From Castellaniella sp049651205 (lineage in GTDB: Bacteria > Pseudomonadota > Gammaproteobacteria > Burkholderiales > Burkholderiaceae_B): DNA of 64,000 nucleotides. The notes below the pieces were generated by a model. It was not told where the DNA came from and ran no database searches. It saw only the letters and a program-made list of their open reading frames with translations. Shown here piece after piece: positions 16,612 through 25,662 of this stretch. Numbering within the stretch: the stretch's first letter is position 1; each line of letters opens with the position of its first letter. The stretch covers positions 62,001-126,000 of the forward strand of contig NZ_JBASBR010000018.1 of the NCBI RefSeq assembly GCF_049651205.1. The letters run 5' to 3'. A program made the translations under genes and the position numbers.

Positions 16612-17868
16612 TCAATTACTTAAAAATACGTTTCCCCGATCCGGCTGCTTGGGCTGGTTGGCCGCGGCTTTTTTCCGGGTATTGGCTTTGCCTGTCGCCA
16701 TGGGCGCTTTTTTATCCGTTTTGCGCACAATATATGTGGTGCCTTCGGATAACGTACCAGTGGCCATTTTTAGAAACGCAAATTTCGGCTTGACCTGGGT
16801 AATCTTGCCCAGGCCTACTTCGGTTTCCATCGAGCCCAGGGATTCACCACTCTGGGGGTCGATGAGTACTTCGCCCGCCTCGAAGACGGCATAGGTCTCG
16901 CCCGTGGCCACACCGCCCTCGCCCCTGTTAATGATGGCAGTTTGACTGTTCACCACTTTGACCACCTGGATGGGGTAAATAGCAGAGACCATGCGATCGA
17001 TCAGCTTATCGGAAGCTCCGCTGATGAGTTTGGCCAGGGTAGAAGCACCCACGCTGGTGGCCCCTGCGTAAGTACCCCCAAATTTCTGCAAGCCGGACCA
17101 TTTGATCTTGCGTGATGCGAATTCAATGACCTGTAACTGCAGAGTGCCGCTGGCCGCGCTTTTAACCAGCACTTCACCCGTCATGGCGATGGTTTCGCGC
17201 TGATTGTTACTCACGCTCAAGCTGGGCAGGCTGGTCACGATCAGGTAATCTGCTCCGCTAGCCTGTGACAGGCGGGCCATTTCGGCATCTGCTGTCGCGT
17301 CGCCGAGGATGAATTCCTTTTCTTCCTGGAATAACTGATCGTTTTCGCGATTAAGCACATCAAAGCGGCGCGACTCTACTAGCGATTCACCCACGGCTTG
17401 GATGATCGCCGAGCGATATTTTTTATTGTTGCTGACGACCACCACACTGCGGCGGCTGGTATCGGCTCCCAGGCGCTCGAATTTGGCATAGCGCAGGGTG
17501 ATGGTGGCCTCCCAACTGCTACCCGACTGAAAGACATTGTTGACGTCGTAGCCCAGGATCGGAGAATTTTGTGGGGTATTTAACACTCGCTGGATATTTT
17601 TGTTCAGTGCGCTGACCAAGACGGAGTGATCCTCGGAATCTACCGAGGTGTCCACCGAAGTGTTTTGCACCACAGACTGGGCGGCCAAGCGTACGCCAAA
17701 AGCTTGACTGGCTGCATTGACCAGAGCGGATTGGATGGCTTCGTCCCGGCTGAGGCCTTGGCCATCAGCGGTCATGGTGGCTTCGGTTACCTGGGCGACG
17801 GCGGGTGCTCCCGCCATCAGGCTAACGGTAAACGCCAAAAACCAGGCGGAGATTAGTGCTTTCATCAC
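16612..17868 (-). CDS. CsgG/FlgT-like envelope protein
   Basis: This 418-residue secreted protein has a Sec signal peptide cleaved near APAVAQ (residue 26). The N-terminal third (DEAIQSALVNAASQAFGVRL) resembles the FlgT/LPP20-type N-domain. The middle (about residues 130-290; SAIIQAVGESLVESRRFDVLNRE) has a CsgG/TolB-N-like fold. A C-terminal beta domain (about 295-385) contains GVATGETYAVFEAGE. The three-part layout recalls FlgT of the Vibrio flagellar H-ring. There is no lipobox cysteine, so it is probably periplasmic. It is the last gene of the minus-strand envelope cluster; the exact role is unknown. Confidence 0.7.
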   Translation of the reverse strand: MMKALISAWFLAFTVSLMAGAPAVAQVTEATMTADGQGLSRDEAIQSALVNAASQAFGVRLAAQSVVQNTSVDTSVDSEDHSVLVSALNKNIQRVLNTPQNSPILGYDVNNVFQSGSSWEATITLRYAKFERLGADTSRRSVVVVSNNKKYRSAIIQAVGESLVESRRFDVLNRENDQLFQEEKEFILGDATADAEMARLSQASGADYLIVTSLPSLSVSNNQRETIAMTGEVLVKSAASGTLQLQVIEFASRKIKWSGLQKFGGTYAGATSVGASTLAKLISGASDKLIDRMVSAIYPIQVVKVVNSQTAIINRGEGGVATGETYAVFEAGEVLIDPQSGESLGSMETEVGLGKITQVKPKFAFLKMATGTLSEGTTYIVRKTDKKAPMATGKANTRKKAAANQPKQPDRGNVFLSN

Positions 17869-17976
17869 GGTATCCAGTAAAGACTATACGACGGCCCATG
17901 GCCAGAGCGGAGGGCCTGTGCCCCGCTGGGACGACACCATCCCGCGCTGGCATGATATGTGTTGGCAAAAGCGTGG

Positions 17977-19452
17977 TTAGAAATCGTCTTTGCTGTTAAC
18001 AGTTTTAGATTGACGGGCTTGGTCGGTGGCGCCCCCATTGGCGGCACCCGCCTGGGATCCATTGGCTTGCCCGCGATTTTGAGCATCGATGGCATTGGCG
18101 TTATTTAGCTGGCTATATGTCCAACCCACGACGGTGCCGACATGCACCACGCCGTTATCGTCCTTCTGCTCCCAACGCTTTAATACGCTGGTGCCACGCA
18201 AGTCTCCAGCAGCAGACGCTTTGCCGGATTTAAAGAAGGCTTGTGTGGTTTCGCTGATATTTTCTTTTAACTGTTGCACATCACCCGGCTTGCCATTGGT
18301 AATGTCGGTGATTTGCTTGGCCCACTCTTCGTTGATATCGCCGATCTCCACTGAAGTGGATACCTGAATATTTGTGTTCATGAACTCGACGATATTGGCT
18401 TCAGCCATGGCCTGGGCGATGCTCTGGGCATTTTGTTGGGCACGCATGGCACGCGATGCACTCCAGTTGGGATCCATGGGAACTGAAGTGCGGCCATAGG
18501 CTAGCAGCATGGGTTGGCCGGATTCGTCGTACACGTAGCGCAGGCCGATTTCGTTTAGATAGCCCGCTTGGCTTGCTGGCAAAACATCACTTAATAATTT
18601 GGGGCTGCCTTTGACCAGCGTGGGCCGTTTGCGAGCAATGTCTTTGGCAAACTGGCGGGTTTTTTCTGATTGCACTGCAATCACACCGACTTCCATGGTT
18701 TTTTTGCCATTGGCTTCGGCCGGAGCGATCCGGGTTTTAACGGGCACCAACCCTTGCATGTTTTGGTAGGCTGACTTGATGATTTTTTTATTGAAATTGT
18801 CTTTGTACAGATTCTTTTTCTGCTCGACTGACATCTTCTGGACATCATCGGCAGGGACACCTTCTTCTACCAAAGCGTTGTCCAGTTTTTTATCCGCCAG
18901 CATCAGGGCTTTGTCGAGCAAGGCTTCCAATTTACTGCCGCCGGCCTCCAGGGCCTGGTTCAGCTCAACTGGATCCATCGCGTCTTTGTCGCTGGATTGG
19001 TTGTCAAAGATTGTGCGTACCGCTGCAGACTTTAAACGGCCGTAGTTTTGCAGGATGTAATCCGCTTGCAAGTCGAACATTGCGCGTTCGTAGGCTAGCG
19101 CTAACTGGGTGCCATAGTGTGGGTCAGCGGCGCTATCGGCAGAAATGGTGGCTCTACCCGAATAAAACACCCGGCCATTCATGGCTCTGCCCGTGGATTG
19201 GCCAAACTCTTGTTCAAATTGGGCGACCCAATCGTTGTGGCTTTGTGTCGGTACGTTGGGCATGGCATCAGCTGGCGTGGCTTTTTCCAGCAACGCCTCA
19301 GGAGCCTGCGCGACTGGGGTAGAGACGTCGCCCGCTTGCGCCAGACTGGTGGCTGGAGGCTGTACCGCCGCCGGTTGTGCCGTATTTTGGGCAACACTGG
19401 TTTGGGCGGCCACTAAACAAAAGGCGGCCATGATCGGGCTTAACTTAAACAT
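17977..19452 (-). CDS. DUF6844-like periplasmic protein of the envelope cluster
   Basis: This 491-residue secreted protein has a signal peptide ending near TSVAQ (residue 22), an Ala/Pro/Gln-rich linker to about residue 65, then a long mostly helical domain. I associate it with the DUF6844 family from its overall pattern; no catalytic motif is visible. The C-terminus is Asn/Gly/Ala-rich (NRGQANGSQAGAANGGATDQ). It lies between the CsgG-like gene and the LpoB-like lipoprotein gene on the same strand, with only 9 bases separating it from the latter. It is therefore probably an envelope component acting with those proteins. Confidence 0.62.
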   Translation of the reverse strand: MFKLSPIMAAFCLVAAQTSVAQNTAQPAAVQPPATSLAQAGDVSTPVAQAPEALLEKATPADAMPNVPTQSHNDWVAQFEQEFGQSTGRAMNGRVFYSGRATISADSAADPHYGTQLALAYERAMFDLQADYILQNYGRLKSAAVRTIFDNQSSDKDAMDPVELNQALEAGGSKLEALLDKALMLADKKLDNALVEEGVPADDVQKMSVEQKKNLYKDNFNKKIIKSAYQNMQGLVPVKTRIAPAEANGKKTMEVGVIAVQSEKTRQFAKDIARKRPTLVKGSPKLLSDVLPASQAGYLNEIGLRYVYDESGQPMLLAYGRTSVPMDPNWSASRAMRAQQNAQSIAQAMAEANIVEFMNTNIQVSTSVEIGDINEEWAKQITDITNGKPGDVQQLKENISETTQAFFKSGKASAAGDLRGTSVLKRWEQKDDNGVVHVGTVVGWTYSQLNNANAIDAQNRGQANGSQAGAANGGATDQARQSKTVNSKDDF

Positions 19453-19461
19453 ATGGCTCTC

Positions 19462-20082
19462 TTACCACGCAAAATTTTGGTTGGATCCCAGCTTTTCGAT
19501 GGGGATAAACGACTGGAAAATTTCCAGGCCTGTATCGCGTTCCACTACACGGAAGTCGAATTCGTATTCCAGTTGTTGCTGCTTGCCGCTGCCATCCACC
19601 AGGGTTCGCTGGCGAATCGTACCCAGCATTTCCAGATCGGGCGCAATCACGGTGCCATTACGCGCGACAGTAGATTTTTTGAACATCTTGGATTTGCTGA
19701 GCTGGCGTGAATCTTGCACAAAGCGAGTGCGTTCGGTGCCTGTAGCCCCAGTAAAGATAAACTGCCGTGTTTTGGTCATGTTGCGCTTCATGCGAGATGT
19801 CATGCTGGCAGTGTCGATGCGGAATGTAGTGTCGTTGATGACTTCACCCATTTGCACCACCCAACGGCCGCCACCTGGCTTTTGGGCATAAGGAGACTCC
19901 AGGAATTCCTGTACGGCTTTTTTGGCTGCATATTCAAAATCCGTGCTTTGCAGCCCAAAAGACACCATGCCCGGCTTGCCTGTACGGCTGAATTCGGCAT
20001 TCGGGTTACTGGATACAACCGGTATGGTTTGGCAACCGGCTAGGGCCAGGACCATTGCGGCAACAAGGGGGAGCTTTTTCAT
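19462..20082 (-). CDS. LpoB-like lipoprotein (penicillin-binding protein activator family)
   Basis: The 206-residue product begins with a lipoprotein signal (MKKLPLVAAMVLALAGC, lipidated Cys17). The body matches the LpoB pattern: YAAKKAVQEFLES, then WVVQMGEVINDTTFRIDT, ending in EFDFRVVERDTGLEIFQS. In E. coli LpoB reaches through the periplasm to stimulate PBP1B. LpoB-like paralogues also occur in clusters with CsgG and flagellar H-ring-type genes, so the partner here may not be a penicillin-binding protein. It is in one transcription unit with its neighbours (9- and 15-base gaps). Confidence 0.78.
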   Translation of the reverse strand: MKKLPLVAAMVLALAGCQTIPVVSSNPNAEFSRTGKPGMVSFGLQSTDFEYAAKKAVQEFLESPYAQKPGGGRWVVQMGEVINDTTFRIDTASMTSRMKRNMTKTRQFIFTGATGTERTRFVQDSRQLSKSKMFKKSTVARNGTVIAPDLEMLGTIRQRTLVDGSGKQQQLEYEFDFRVVERDTGLEIFQSFIPIEKLGSNQNFAW

Positions 20083-20097
20083 GATCTTTCCTGAAGC

Positions 20098-20529
20098 TTA
20101 GTTTTCTACTGTGATGCGCAACATGGCGTGGGTGGCGTAAAGATCCATAGCAACAGACTGGACAATTTCCTGGCGGTTGGCGTCCAGCATCAAGCCATCC
20201 GAGACCTGTGCGCCCGTGGTGATCAGACGGCCACAGTCGTCGGACCAGTGAATGGTGTAATGAACCTTGAGTATGGTGTTAAAGGGGTTAGGGGTACGGG
20301 TATTGCGTACGGAAAATTGCACGGCCTTCATCCCGCTGGCAAGAGTGACCAGCGTGACGTTCTGCACCACAGCCCCTTTACTGCTTGCTTCATCCTGCAC
20401 TTGCAACATCGCTTCAGGAGCCACGGTGGTGTCGCAGACCACCACTCGTGGCGTAGTGGTCTGTGCACTGGTACCTGTTGTCAAACCCAGAGACAAGCAA
20501 ATCCCTATCCAAAGATTGGTTTTTTTCAT
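20098..20529 (-). CDS. YcfL-like (DUF1425) periplasmic protein
   Basis: The 143-residue protein starts at ATG 20529 (MKKTNLWIGICLSLGL), giving a clean signal peptide cleaved after TSAQ. The body resembles YcfL: LQFSVRNTR-type strands and YTIHWSDDCGRLI. In E. coli ycfL sits immediately beside lpoB, matching this order. A longer frame to 20571 overlaps the upstream gene. The start lies one base after the stop of the COG3014-like gene, so translation is probably coupled. Confidence 0.7.
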   Translation of the reverse strand: MKKTNLWIGICLSLGLTTGTSAQTTTPRVVVCDTTVAPEAMLQVQDEASSKGAVVQNVTLVTLASGMKAVQFSVRNTRTPNPFNTILKVHYTIHWSDDCGRLITTGAQVSDGLMLDANRQEIVQSVAMDLYATHAMLRITVEN

Positions 20530-20530
20530 A

Positions 20531-22030
20531 TCAGGCCTTTTGGAGGGTAGGGACAGGGGGGGCAACCTCAAGCGGGGGCACTACGTTCTGTGCCGGTAAC
20601 TGTTGTACATATACGGCCGGCTTCCCTAAGGTGCCAGATGCCTTGATCAGCACTAAGGTATTGACGTCTTTTTCGATGGGAATATCGGTGATGAGCTGGT
20701 TTAGCGGGTCGCTTAATTGCAGCTTGCCCGAAGCGGGCCGGTCGACCACCACCATCTGGATTGTGTTGGGCAGGTTGGCCCAGGCCCGGGTGTCTGCCTT
20801 GGTCAGGGCATACTGAGCGGCTCCAGTCCCCAGCTTCAGTAGAGAGCCGATCAAAGGATCCATTTTTTGCTGGTCGATCTGGTGATTAACAACCGCTTGT
20901 GCAGCTGTTTTGATCGTGGTGGAAATGACGGCCTTGGCTACCACTCCCTTGTAGCCTGCATCGAATTCCAGAGCAGCCAATTCGTTGATGTCGGTTAAGG
21001 TGGCGGTTTCTTGCTGTGTTTTACCCGCTCCAACCTTCAACTTACCGAAGGCTGGGTGGCCTGGCACAAATTGTGGTAGGGCAATACCGGTGTAAGTCAC
21101 CTTGTCGGTCACGATGAACAAGGGCAGATCCAGGCGAAACTCTTGTAAGCTGGGGCCGGTACCATCTTCGTAAACGAGGATGACTTTATTGGCTAATATT
21201 CCTTTATTGCGCTTGAGTTCGCGCCTCAGGTAGGCGATGACGGCGTTACCGCCTCTTGTCGCACTGGCTGCATTGGCACTTTTCAACATATCGCGTGAGA
21301 GGGTTTGACGCTTGTCGGACTGCGCCGAGGATGTGGCGCGGAATACCGCACTGATGACATCTCCGGCAGCGAGGCGGATTTTTGACTGGCCCAGGCCACT
21401 AGGCAAATCTTTGATGCCATCGGCAATTTTTGGGCCGATTTCGCCTAAGCTTTCGCGTGCCCCGGCACTTTTATCGTCAGTGAGACCATCCTTGACAGAT
21501 TTGTTGACCGTTTTGATGTAAGCCCTTAGCTGGGTTCTGGCGTTCCCCTGGCGCACTTGCAAACGGTTGAGGTCTACCCGTGCATTGGCTTCATTGCCTA
21601 GCATCAGGTGATTGATGGCCTGATAGTAGTCAATCAGGATTCCTTGGTGGATCTTGCCCTGATACGCACCAAAAGCATCGCTGGTGAGCGTTGTGCCCAA
21701 CAGATTGGCGACTTCGGCTGGCGTGTCGACGGTGTCTTCTTTCCAGTTGAGTTGGGTGGCGGCGGCATCAAAGGCATTGCGGCTGAGTGCCCACATGCCG
21801 GCATCATTGAAGGCCTTGCCAGCTTCCAGGGCGTCCAACAAGCTTTCTGGGTCGTAGCTAGGGTCTCCCGTAACCGGATTAAGGTATTGCTGCGCGTAAG
21901 CCCTGTAGTCGGACTGCGCCAGATAGTTGGCTGCGGCTTCTTGATTAACCGTGCGTGTGCCCGCACACCCGGTCAGCAGCAACACACTGAGACACAGCGT
22001 CCCTACGCGCGCCCAAAATTTGCCGTGCAT
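20531..22030 (-). CDS. COG3014-like lipoprotein
   Basis: This 499-residue lipoprotein has a signal MHGKFWARVGTLCLSVLLLTGC with the lipidated Cys at about 22. A helical TPR-like part follows (about residues 40-150; LLDALEAGKAFNDAGMWALSRNAFDAA), then a beta-rich C-terminal half. I recognise the COG3014 pattern, which commonly accompanies LpoB-like and YcfL-like proteins. The start is ATG 22030 with GGGGAAA upstream; TTG 22042 is an alternative. This looks like the first gene of the operon reading down to 16612. Confidence 0.65.
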   Translation of the reverse strand: MHGKFWARVGTLCLSVLLLTGCAGTRTVNQEAAANYLAQSDYRAYAQQYLNPVTGDPSYDPESLLDALEAGKAFNDAGMWALSRNAFDAAATQLNWKEDTVDTPAEVANLLGTTLTSDAFGAYQGKIHQGILIDYYQAINHLMLGNEANARVDLNRLQVRQGNARTQLRAYIKTVNKSVKDGLTDDKSAGARESLGEIGPKIADGIKDLPSGLGQSKIRLAAGDVISAVFRATSSAQSDKRQTLSRDMLKSANAASATRGGNAVIAYLRRELKRNKGILANKVILVYEDGTGPSLQEFRLDLPLFIVTDKVTYTGIALPQFVPGHPAFGKLKVGAGKTQQETATLTDINELAALEFDAGYKGVVAKAVISTTIKTAAQAVVNHQIDQQKMDPLIGSLLKLGTGAAQYALTKADTRAWANLPNTIQMVVVDRPASGKLQLSDPLNQLITDIPIEKDVNTLVLIKASGTLGKPAVYVQQLPAQNVVPPLEVAPPVPTLQKA

Positions 22031-22128
22031 GTGTTTCCCCAAGAAATATATTTACTTACGATTGATACAGTTTACACAATCAATTCTTATTTTGTTATAT
22101 ATGCCAGTAGGGTTATTTTTGGGGAAAC

Positions 22129-22335
22129 ATGCGGGCACGGGCTGTTCATGTCGCTACCTCACCGCATCAAACTGGCCTCTATCGTTATCGACTCGGTGAT
22201 CTTGAAATCACGGCGCCTGGCCATACTCCGGGGCATAGCCTCTACCGCGTAGAGAGCGAAGGGCAATCGATGGATTTGCCGACTTGTGGGGATGATATCC
22301 AAGGCAAGCTTGAGCCTGCCCTGGATATTTGTGCT
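22129..22335 (+). pseudogene. Metallo-beta-lactamase-fold hydrolase remnant (internally deleted)
   Basis: In one plus-strand frame an N-terminal piece of an MBL-fold hydrolase (TGLYRYRLGDLEITA, from about 22171) is followed directly by a central piece (PGHTPGHSLYRVESEGQ, to about 22266) and a poorer stretch, GDDIQGKLEPALDI. In intact relatives these pieces are separated by well over a hundred residues containing the HxHxDH zinc site, which is missing here. The remnant has no convincing start and runs into the lipoprotein gene on the other strand. It is a decayed gene caught between two lipoprotein genes. Confidence 0.65.
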
Positions 22336-22895
22336 TACGAACCTGCGAGCTGGGGGAACTGCGGATTCGTGACAACTTGCTTGAGCAGTTCTTGCACTGC
22401 AGGCCCAAATGCGTCTGCCACGTTCTTGCAAGCGGAATACGCTGTCCAACTGGTTGCAAAGGGGTATTTGATGGATACCGCGTAGCCGGCGGAGTGGTTT
22501 GAACTCACCTGCATGGTGATGTTCCAGCTGGCCGGTGAGACAGAGCTGAAGCTTACGGCATCCAGGCGGCCATTGATTGTTGCTGGTGCGTTGGCCTCAT
22601 AAACCTGGGCCAAGAACAGTTCTTCCTGGAATGCTTCTTTGATGTACTGGGAAAGTGATTTTCCAGGCGCAACTTTCACTGGGCCGTTCATGCGGCACAT
22701 CAGGCTTTCGTCCACACCGGGAGCCAGGGCGATCGAGCCGACGTTTACCGTCTTTCCCGTGGATTTCAGGTTTTGCTGGATGGAGATGACGTTGGTGGTG
22801 GAGGCTTTGTACGGAATGGAGTTGGTTGTTTCGCAACCGGAAAGAAGCAGCAGGCAGCCCGTTGCCATCAGTACGGTTTTAGTCACGCTTTTCAT
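22335..22895 (-). CDS. Envelope lipoprotein, family not recognised
   Basis: This 186-residue lipoprotein starts at ATG 22895 (MKSVTKTVLMATGCLLLLSGC); the lipidated residue is Cys21 in LLSGCETT. The mature part has few charges and contains LALAPG-, YIKEAF- and NITMQVSSN-like stretches, but I recognise no family. It is upstream of the COG3014-like gene on the same strand, with about 300 bases between them now holding the hydrolase remnant. It may belong functionally to the same envelope cluster. Confidence 0.65.
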   Translation of the reverse strand: MKSVTKTVLMATGCLLLLSGCETTNSIPYKASTTNVISIQQNLKSTGKTVNVGSIALAPGVDESLMCRMNGPVKVAPGKSLSQYIKEAFQEELFLAQVYEANAPATINGRLDAVSFSSVSPASWNITMQVSSNHSAGYAVSIKYPFATSWTAYSACKNVADAFGPAVQELLKQVVTNPQFPQLAGS

Positions 22896-23032
22896 AATGT
22901 CCAATTTGTAAGTTACAAAACGTTAGGATTCTAACAAAAAGGCAACTAGAAAACCGGACTGCTGACAACTGGCGAATCACGCTGTCGGAGCAGGTGCAAT
23001 CGCTGCTGCTGCGTTGATAAATTACCGCGTTA

Positions 23033-23752
23033 TTACAGCCAGGGCGCCAGGGTTTGGTCGGCGATGTCGGCCCAGCCCTGATTGGCTGCGGGGTTGGCCG
23101 GGCTGGGGTGCAGCAGGTACACGGTGGGTACGCTGTTACCTGTGATGATCTGCGCGCGGCCGTGGGCAAAGCGTCCGATGCCCACCACCGCACGTGGCCT
23201 GATTGCGTGAATCACGGCATTCAGGGCTGCATCGCAGATGCCAAATAGGGGCTCGCGCTCGGCCTTGTGTAATTGTTCCGGCACCAGGTTGCGGTTATTA
23301 CGCAAAAACAGCAAGGGGCAGTAGTTCCAGATGAAAATCTCCTGGAAGCATCTGTCGGCACTGCCAAAGCGTCGTTGTGCCCATCCCCAGAAGCGATCCC
23401 CGCTGCCTTCGCTTCGGTGGCACGCAAAGCCGGTGATCGGATACTTGTCGTGTTGGTTGGGCAGCGGGCCGCCCAAGGGGGTTTCGATCTTTAGCCAGTC
23501 GCGGGCCATGGCAACCTCGCCAAAGGGGACACCGGTTTGAGCCATGCCCCAAGGGCCGGGATTCATGCCGACCAGCAAGATCCGGCCTTCGCGGCTGCCG
23601 TATCGCTGCAAGTACTTGCGGTGTGCTGACCACATGTAGATCAGTGGGTTATAGACGTGGCTGGCGCTGGGAAACGCCAGCACCTGCAGGCTGCCAGCCA
23701 GCACACGCGCAATCGCTGTACTGGCGTTATCGGGGTTGGTGTTGGGGGTCAT
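23033..23752 (-). CDS. SMUG1-like uracil-DNA glycosylase
   Basis: This 239-residue DNA-repair enzyme is predicted to remove uracil and oxidised pyrimidines from DNA. The active-site motif GMNPGPWGMAQTGVPFGEV (about residues 62-80) and the C-terminal HPSPANPAANQGW (about 215-227) match the SMUG1 family. The asparagine of GMNPG positions the water. The protein is full length. It lies 5 bases downstream of the TetR gene on the same strand. Confidence 0.88.
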   Translation of the reverse strand: MTPNTNPDNASTAIARVLAGSLQVLAFPSASHVYNPLIYMWSAHRKYLQRYGSREGRILLVGMNPGPWGMAQTGVPFGEVAMARDWLKIETPLGGPLPNQHDKYPITGFACHRSEGSGDRFWGWAQRRFGSADRCFQEIFIWNYCPLLFLRNNRNLVPEQLHKAEREPLFGICDAALNAVIHAIRPRAVVGIGRFAHGRAQIITGNSVPTVYLLHPSPANPAANQGWADIADQTLAPWL

Positions 23753-23757
23753 TGTTG

Positions 23758-24327
23758 TTATGTAGCCTTACGCTCCACTAGGCACGAGTCAATCAGTGTG
23801 CGTGCGCCTTCCAGGGTCAGGGGCTTGCTTTGGAACAGGATGCGGTACATGACGGGTGCCACAAAGCGATCCATGATGAGTTCCAGATCGGGTGCGCGCT
23901 CACCACGTTGGGTGGCACGATCCAAGATGATTTGTATCTGGGTTTGGGTATAGCTGGAGCACTGGCTCTGCCAGCCGCCTTGAGCCGCACAGGCCATTAC
24001 ATCGCGCACCATGGCCTGGCCAGGAGCGGATGTCATTTCTTCGAAGAATTGCTCGGCCCATGCACGGAGGTCGGTTTCTACATGACCTGTGTCCAGGGGC
24101 TCGCCGTCTGGCCGCAGACGCTCGACCGCAACGTCTGCAAGCAGTTGGGACAAGTCTCCCCATCGGCGGTAGATCGTTGATGCGGTGACACCGGCCCTGG
24201 CGGCAATCATCGGAACAGTAAAGTTGGGGCTGCTATGTTCTGCAAGCAGATCACGGACAGCCTGATGAACCGATTCCTGGACGCGTGCGCTGCGACCACC
24301 GGGGCGGGAGCCTTCTCGTATAGCCAT
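23758..24327 (-). CDS. TetR family transcriptional repressor
   Basis: This 189-residue protein has an N-terminal TetR helix-turn-helix (about residues 15-62; VHQAVRDLLAEHSSPNFTVPMIAARAGVTASTIYRRWG) and a C-terminal ligand domain of the TetR_C_16/AefR type. It is divergent from an MFS gene. The 87-bp gap holds two near-identical palindromes, so it very likely represses the transporter and itself until an inducer, probably a substrate of the pump, binds. Confidence 0.9.
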   Translation of the reverse strand: MAIREGSRPGGRSARVQESVHQAVRDLLAEHSSPNFTVPMIAARAGVTASTIYRRWGDLSQLLADVAVERLRPDGEPLDTGHVETDLRAWAEQFFEEMTSAPGQAMVRDVMACAAQGGWQSQCSSYTQTQIQIILDRATQRGERAPDLELIMDRFVAPVMYRILFQSKPLTLEGARTLIDSCLVERKAT

Positions 24328-24336
24328 GGCTTCACG

Positions 24337-24359
24337 TTAACACAAATTATTTGCTTTAA
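24337..24359. promoter_or_regulatory. TetR operator, copy 1
   Basis: A 23-bp imperfect palindrome with outer halves TTAACACAAA and TTTGCTTTAA. It starts 10 bases upstream of the TetR ATG. It shares the core (TTAAC-R-CAAA ... TTTGC-W-TTAA) with the second copy, whose centre is 46 bp away. Confidence 0.6.
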
Positions 24360-24382
24360 GGACAATGCAAGTGCACAATCTG

Positions 24383-24405
24383 TTAACGCAAATATTTTGC
24401 ATTAA
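24383..24405. promoter_or_regulatory. TetR operator, copy 2
   Basis: A second 23-bp palindrome with halves TTAACGCAAA and TTTGCATTAA. It ends 10 bases before the MFS start, where bound repressor would block initiation of the transporter transcript. Confidence 0.6.
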
Positions 24406-24414
24406 CTGGAAAGT

Positions 24415-25662
24415 ATGATGGAAACACGCTGCTCCACCTTTACCAGGTCAGGCATCCAGACCCGTTTACAAGCAATGAACAAAGTGTGGGCCTTGTGGCT
24501 GCAGGGGCTGATCCTGCTCACGCTCATGGCAGCCTCCAGTGCGCCCACACCGCTGTATGGTATCTACCGTGAACACTGGGGCTTCTCAGCCATCACTTTG
24601 ACGGTCGTGTTTGGCGTCTATGCCGCATCCGTACTGTTGGCCTTGTTGGTGCTCGGCTCTGTATCGGATCACATTGGCCGTCGACCGGTCATCATTGGGG
24701 CATTGCTGCTGGATGCGGTATCCATGTGGATATTTTTGACTGCGGCAGATGTTCCGGCCCTGATCGCGGCTCGGCTGCTGCAGGGTCTGGCCACAGGGGC
24801 AGCTACCAGTGCGCTGGCGGCCGGGCTGGTCGATCTCGACCGGCAACGCAGCCCGTTGGTCAATAGCGTTGCCCCCATGGTTGGACTCGCATTCGGAGCC
24901 TTGGGGGCCAGCGTACTTGTCCAGTATGCCCCAGCGCCGCTGCAGCTGACTTTCATCGTGCTGGCTGCCATCTTGATCGTCCTGGCCCTGATAGCCTGTT
25001 TTCTGCCAGAGACCGCCGGCAGGCGCCCCGGATTATTGGCCGCGATGCGTCCCACCATCACAGTTCCGACACATGCCTGGCGCGTGCTGTGGCTGGTCGC
25101 TCCCATCGATATTGCCGCTTGGGCGCTAGGTGGTTTCTATTTATCGCTGGGGCCGACGCTAACCCGGCAAATCTCGGGCATGGATGCTCCAGTCGTGGGG
25201 GGCGTGATGGTGTTCGCCTTGACTGCGAGTGCCGCAATCACCACGCTGGTGCTGCGCGCTTGGCAGCCGCAGCGCATGGTTCGGTTTAGCGCAGTCATGT
25301 TGCTGTTGGGCATCGGGATCACGCTGAGCAGCATCCATGCGGGTTCCGCAGGGTTGCTGCTTATAGGCACCGTATTGGCAGGCACCGGTTTCGGGATGGG
25401 GTTTCTGGGTGCCCTACGAACCTTGCTGCCTGTGGCACAGCCGCACGAGCGGGCCGGCCTGATGGCGGCGTTCTATATCCTGAGCTATCTGTCGTTCAGT
25501 CTGCCGGTCATCATTGCGGGTATTTTGGTCAATACCTTGGGGTTGACTGCTGCAAGCTATTGGTACGGAGGAGGGCTAATGTGTCTGGCGGCGGCCGCTC
25601 TGGTTGGTGCGCGCTTGTACCGCACGGGTGATGTGGCGGCGCGCCCCTCCGGTGCACGCTAG
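24415..25662 (+). CDS. MFS transporter under TetR control
   Basis: This 415-residue protein has twelve hydrophobic segments and the MFS signature LGSVSDHIGRRPVI between helices 2 and 3 (about residues 82-95). It is probably a drug or metabolite exporter. ATG 24415 follows GGAAAG closely; an internal ATG at 24475 (MNKVWALWLQG) is also possible and would remove a 20-residue polar leader. The 3' end overlaps the convergent LysR gene by 4 bases. Expression is probably governed by the divergent TetR through the palindromes upstream. Confidence 0.87.
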   Translation: MMETRCSTFTRSGIQTRLQAMNKVWALWLQGLILLTLMAASSAPTPLYGIYREHWGFSAITLTVVFGVYAASVLLALLVLGSVSDHIGRRPVIIGALLLDAVSMWIFLTAADVPALIAARLLQGLATGAATSALAAGLVDLDRQRSPLVNSVAPMVGLAFGALGASVLVQYAPAPLQLTFIVLAAILIVLALIACFLPETAGRRPGLLAAMRPTITVPTHAWRVLWLVAPIDIAAWALGGFYLSLGPTLTRQISGMDAPVVGGVMVFALTASAAITTLVLRAWQPQRMVRFSAVMLLLGIGITLSSIHAGSAGLLLIGTVLAGTGFGMGFLGALRTLLPVAQPHERAGLMAAFYILSYLSFSLPVIIAGILVNTLGLTAASYWYGGGLMCLAAAALVGARLYRTGDVAARPSGAR

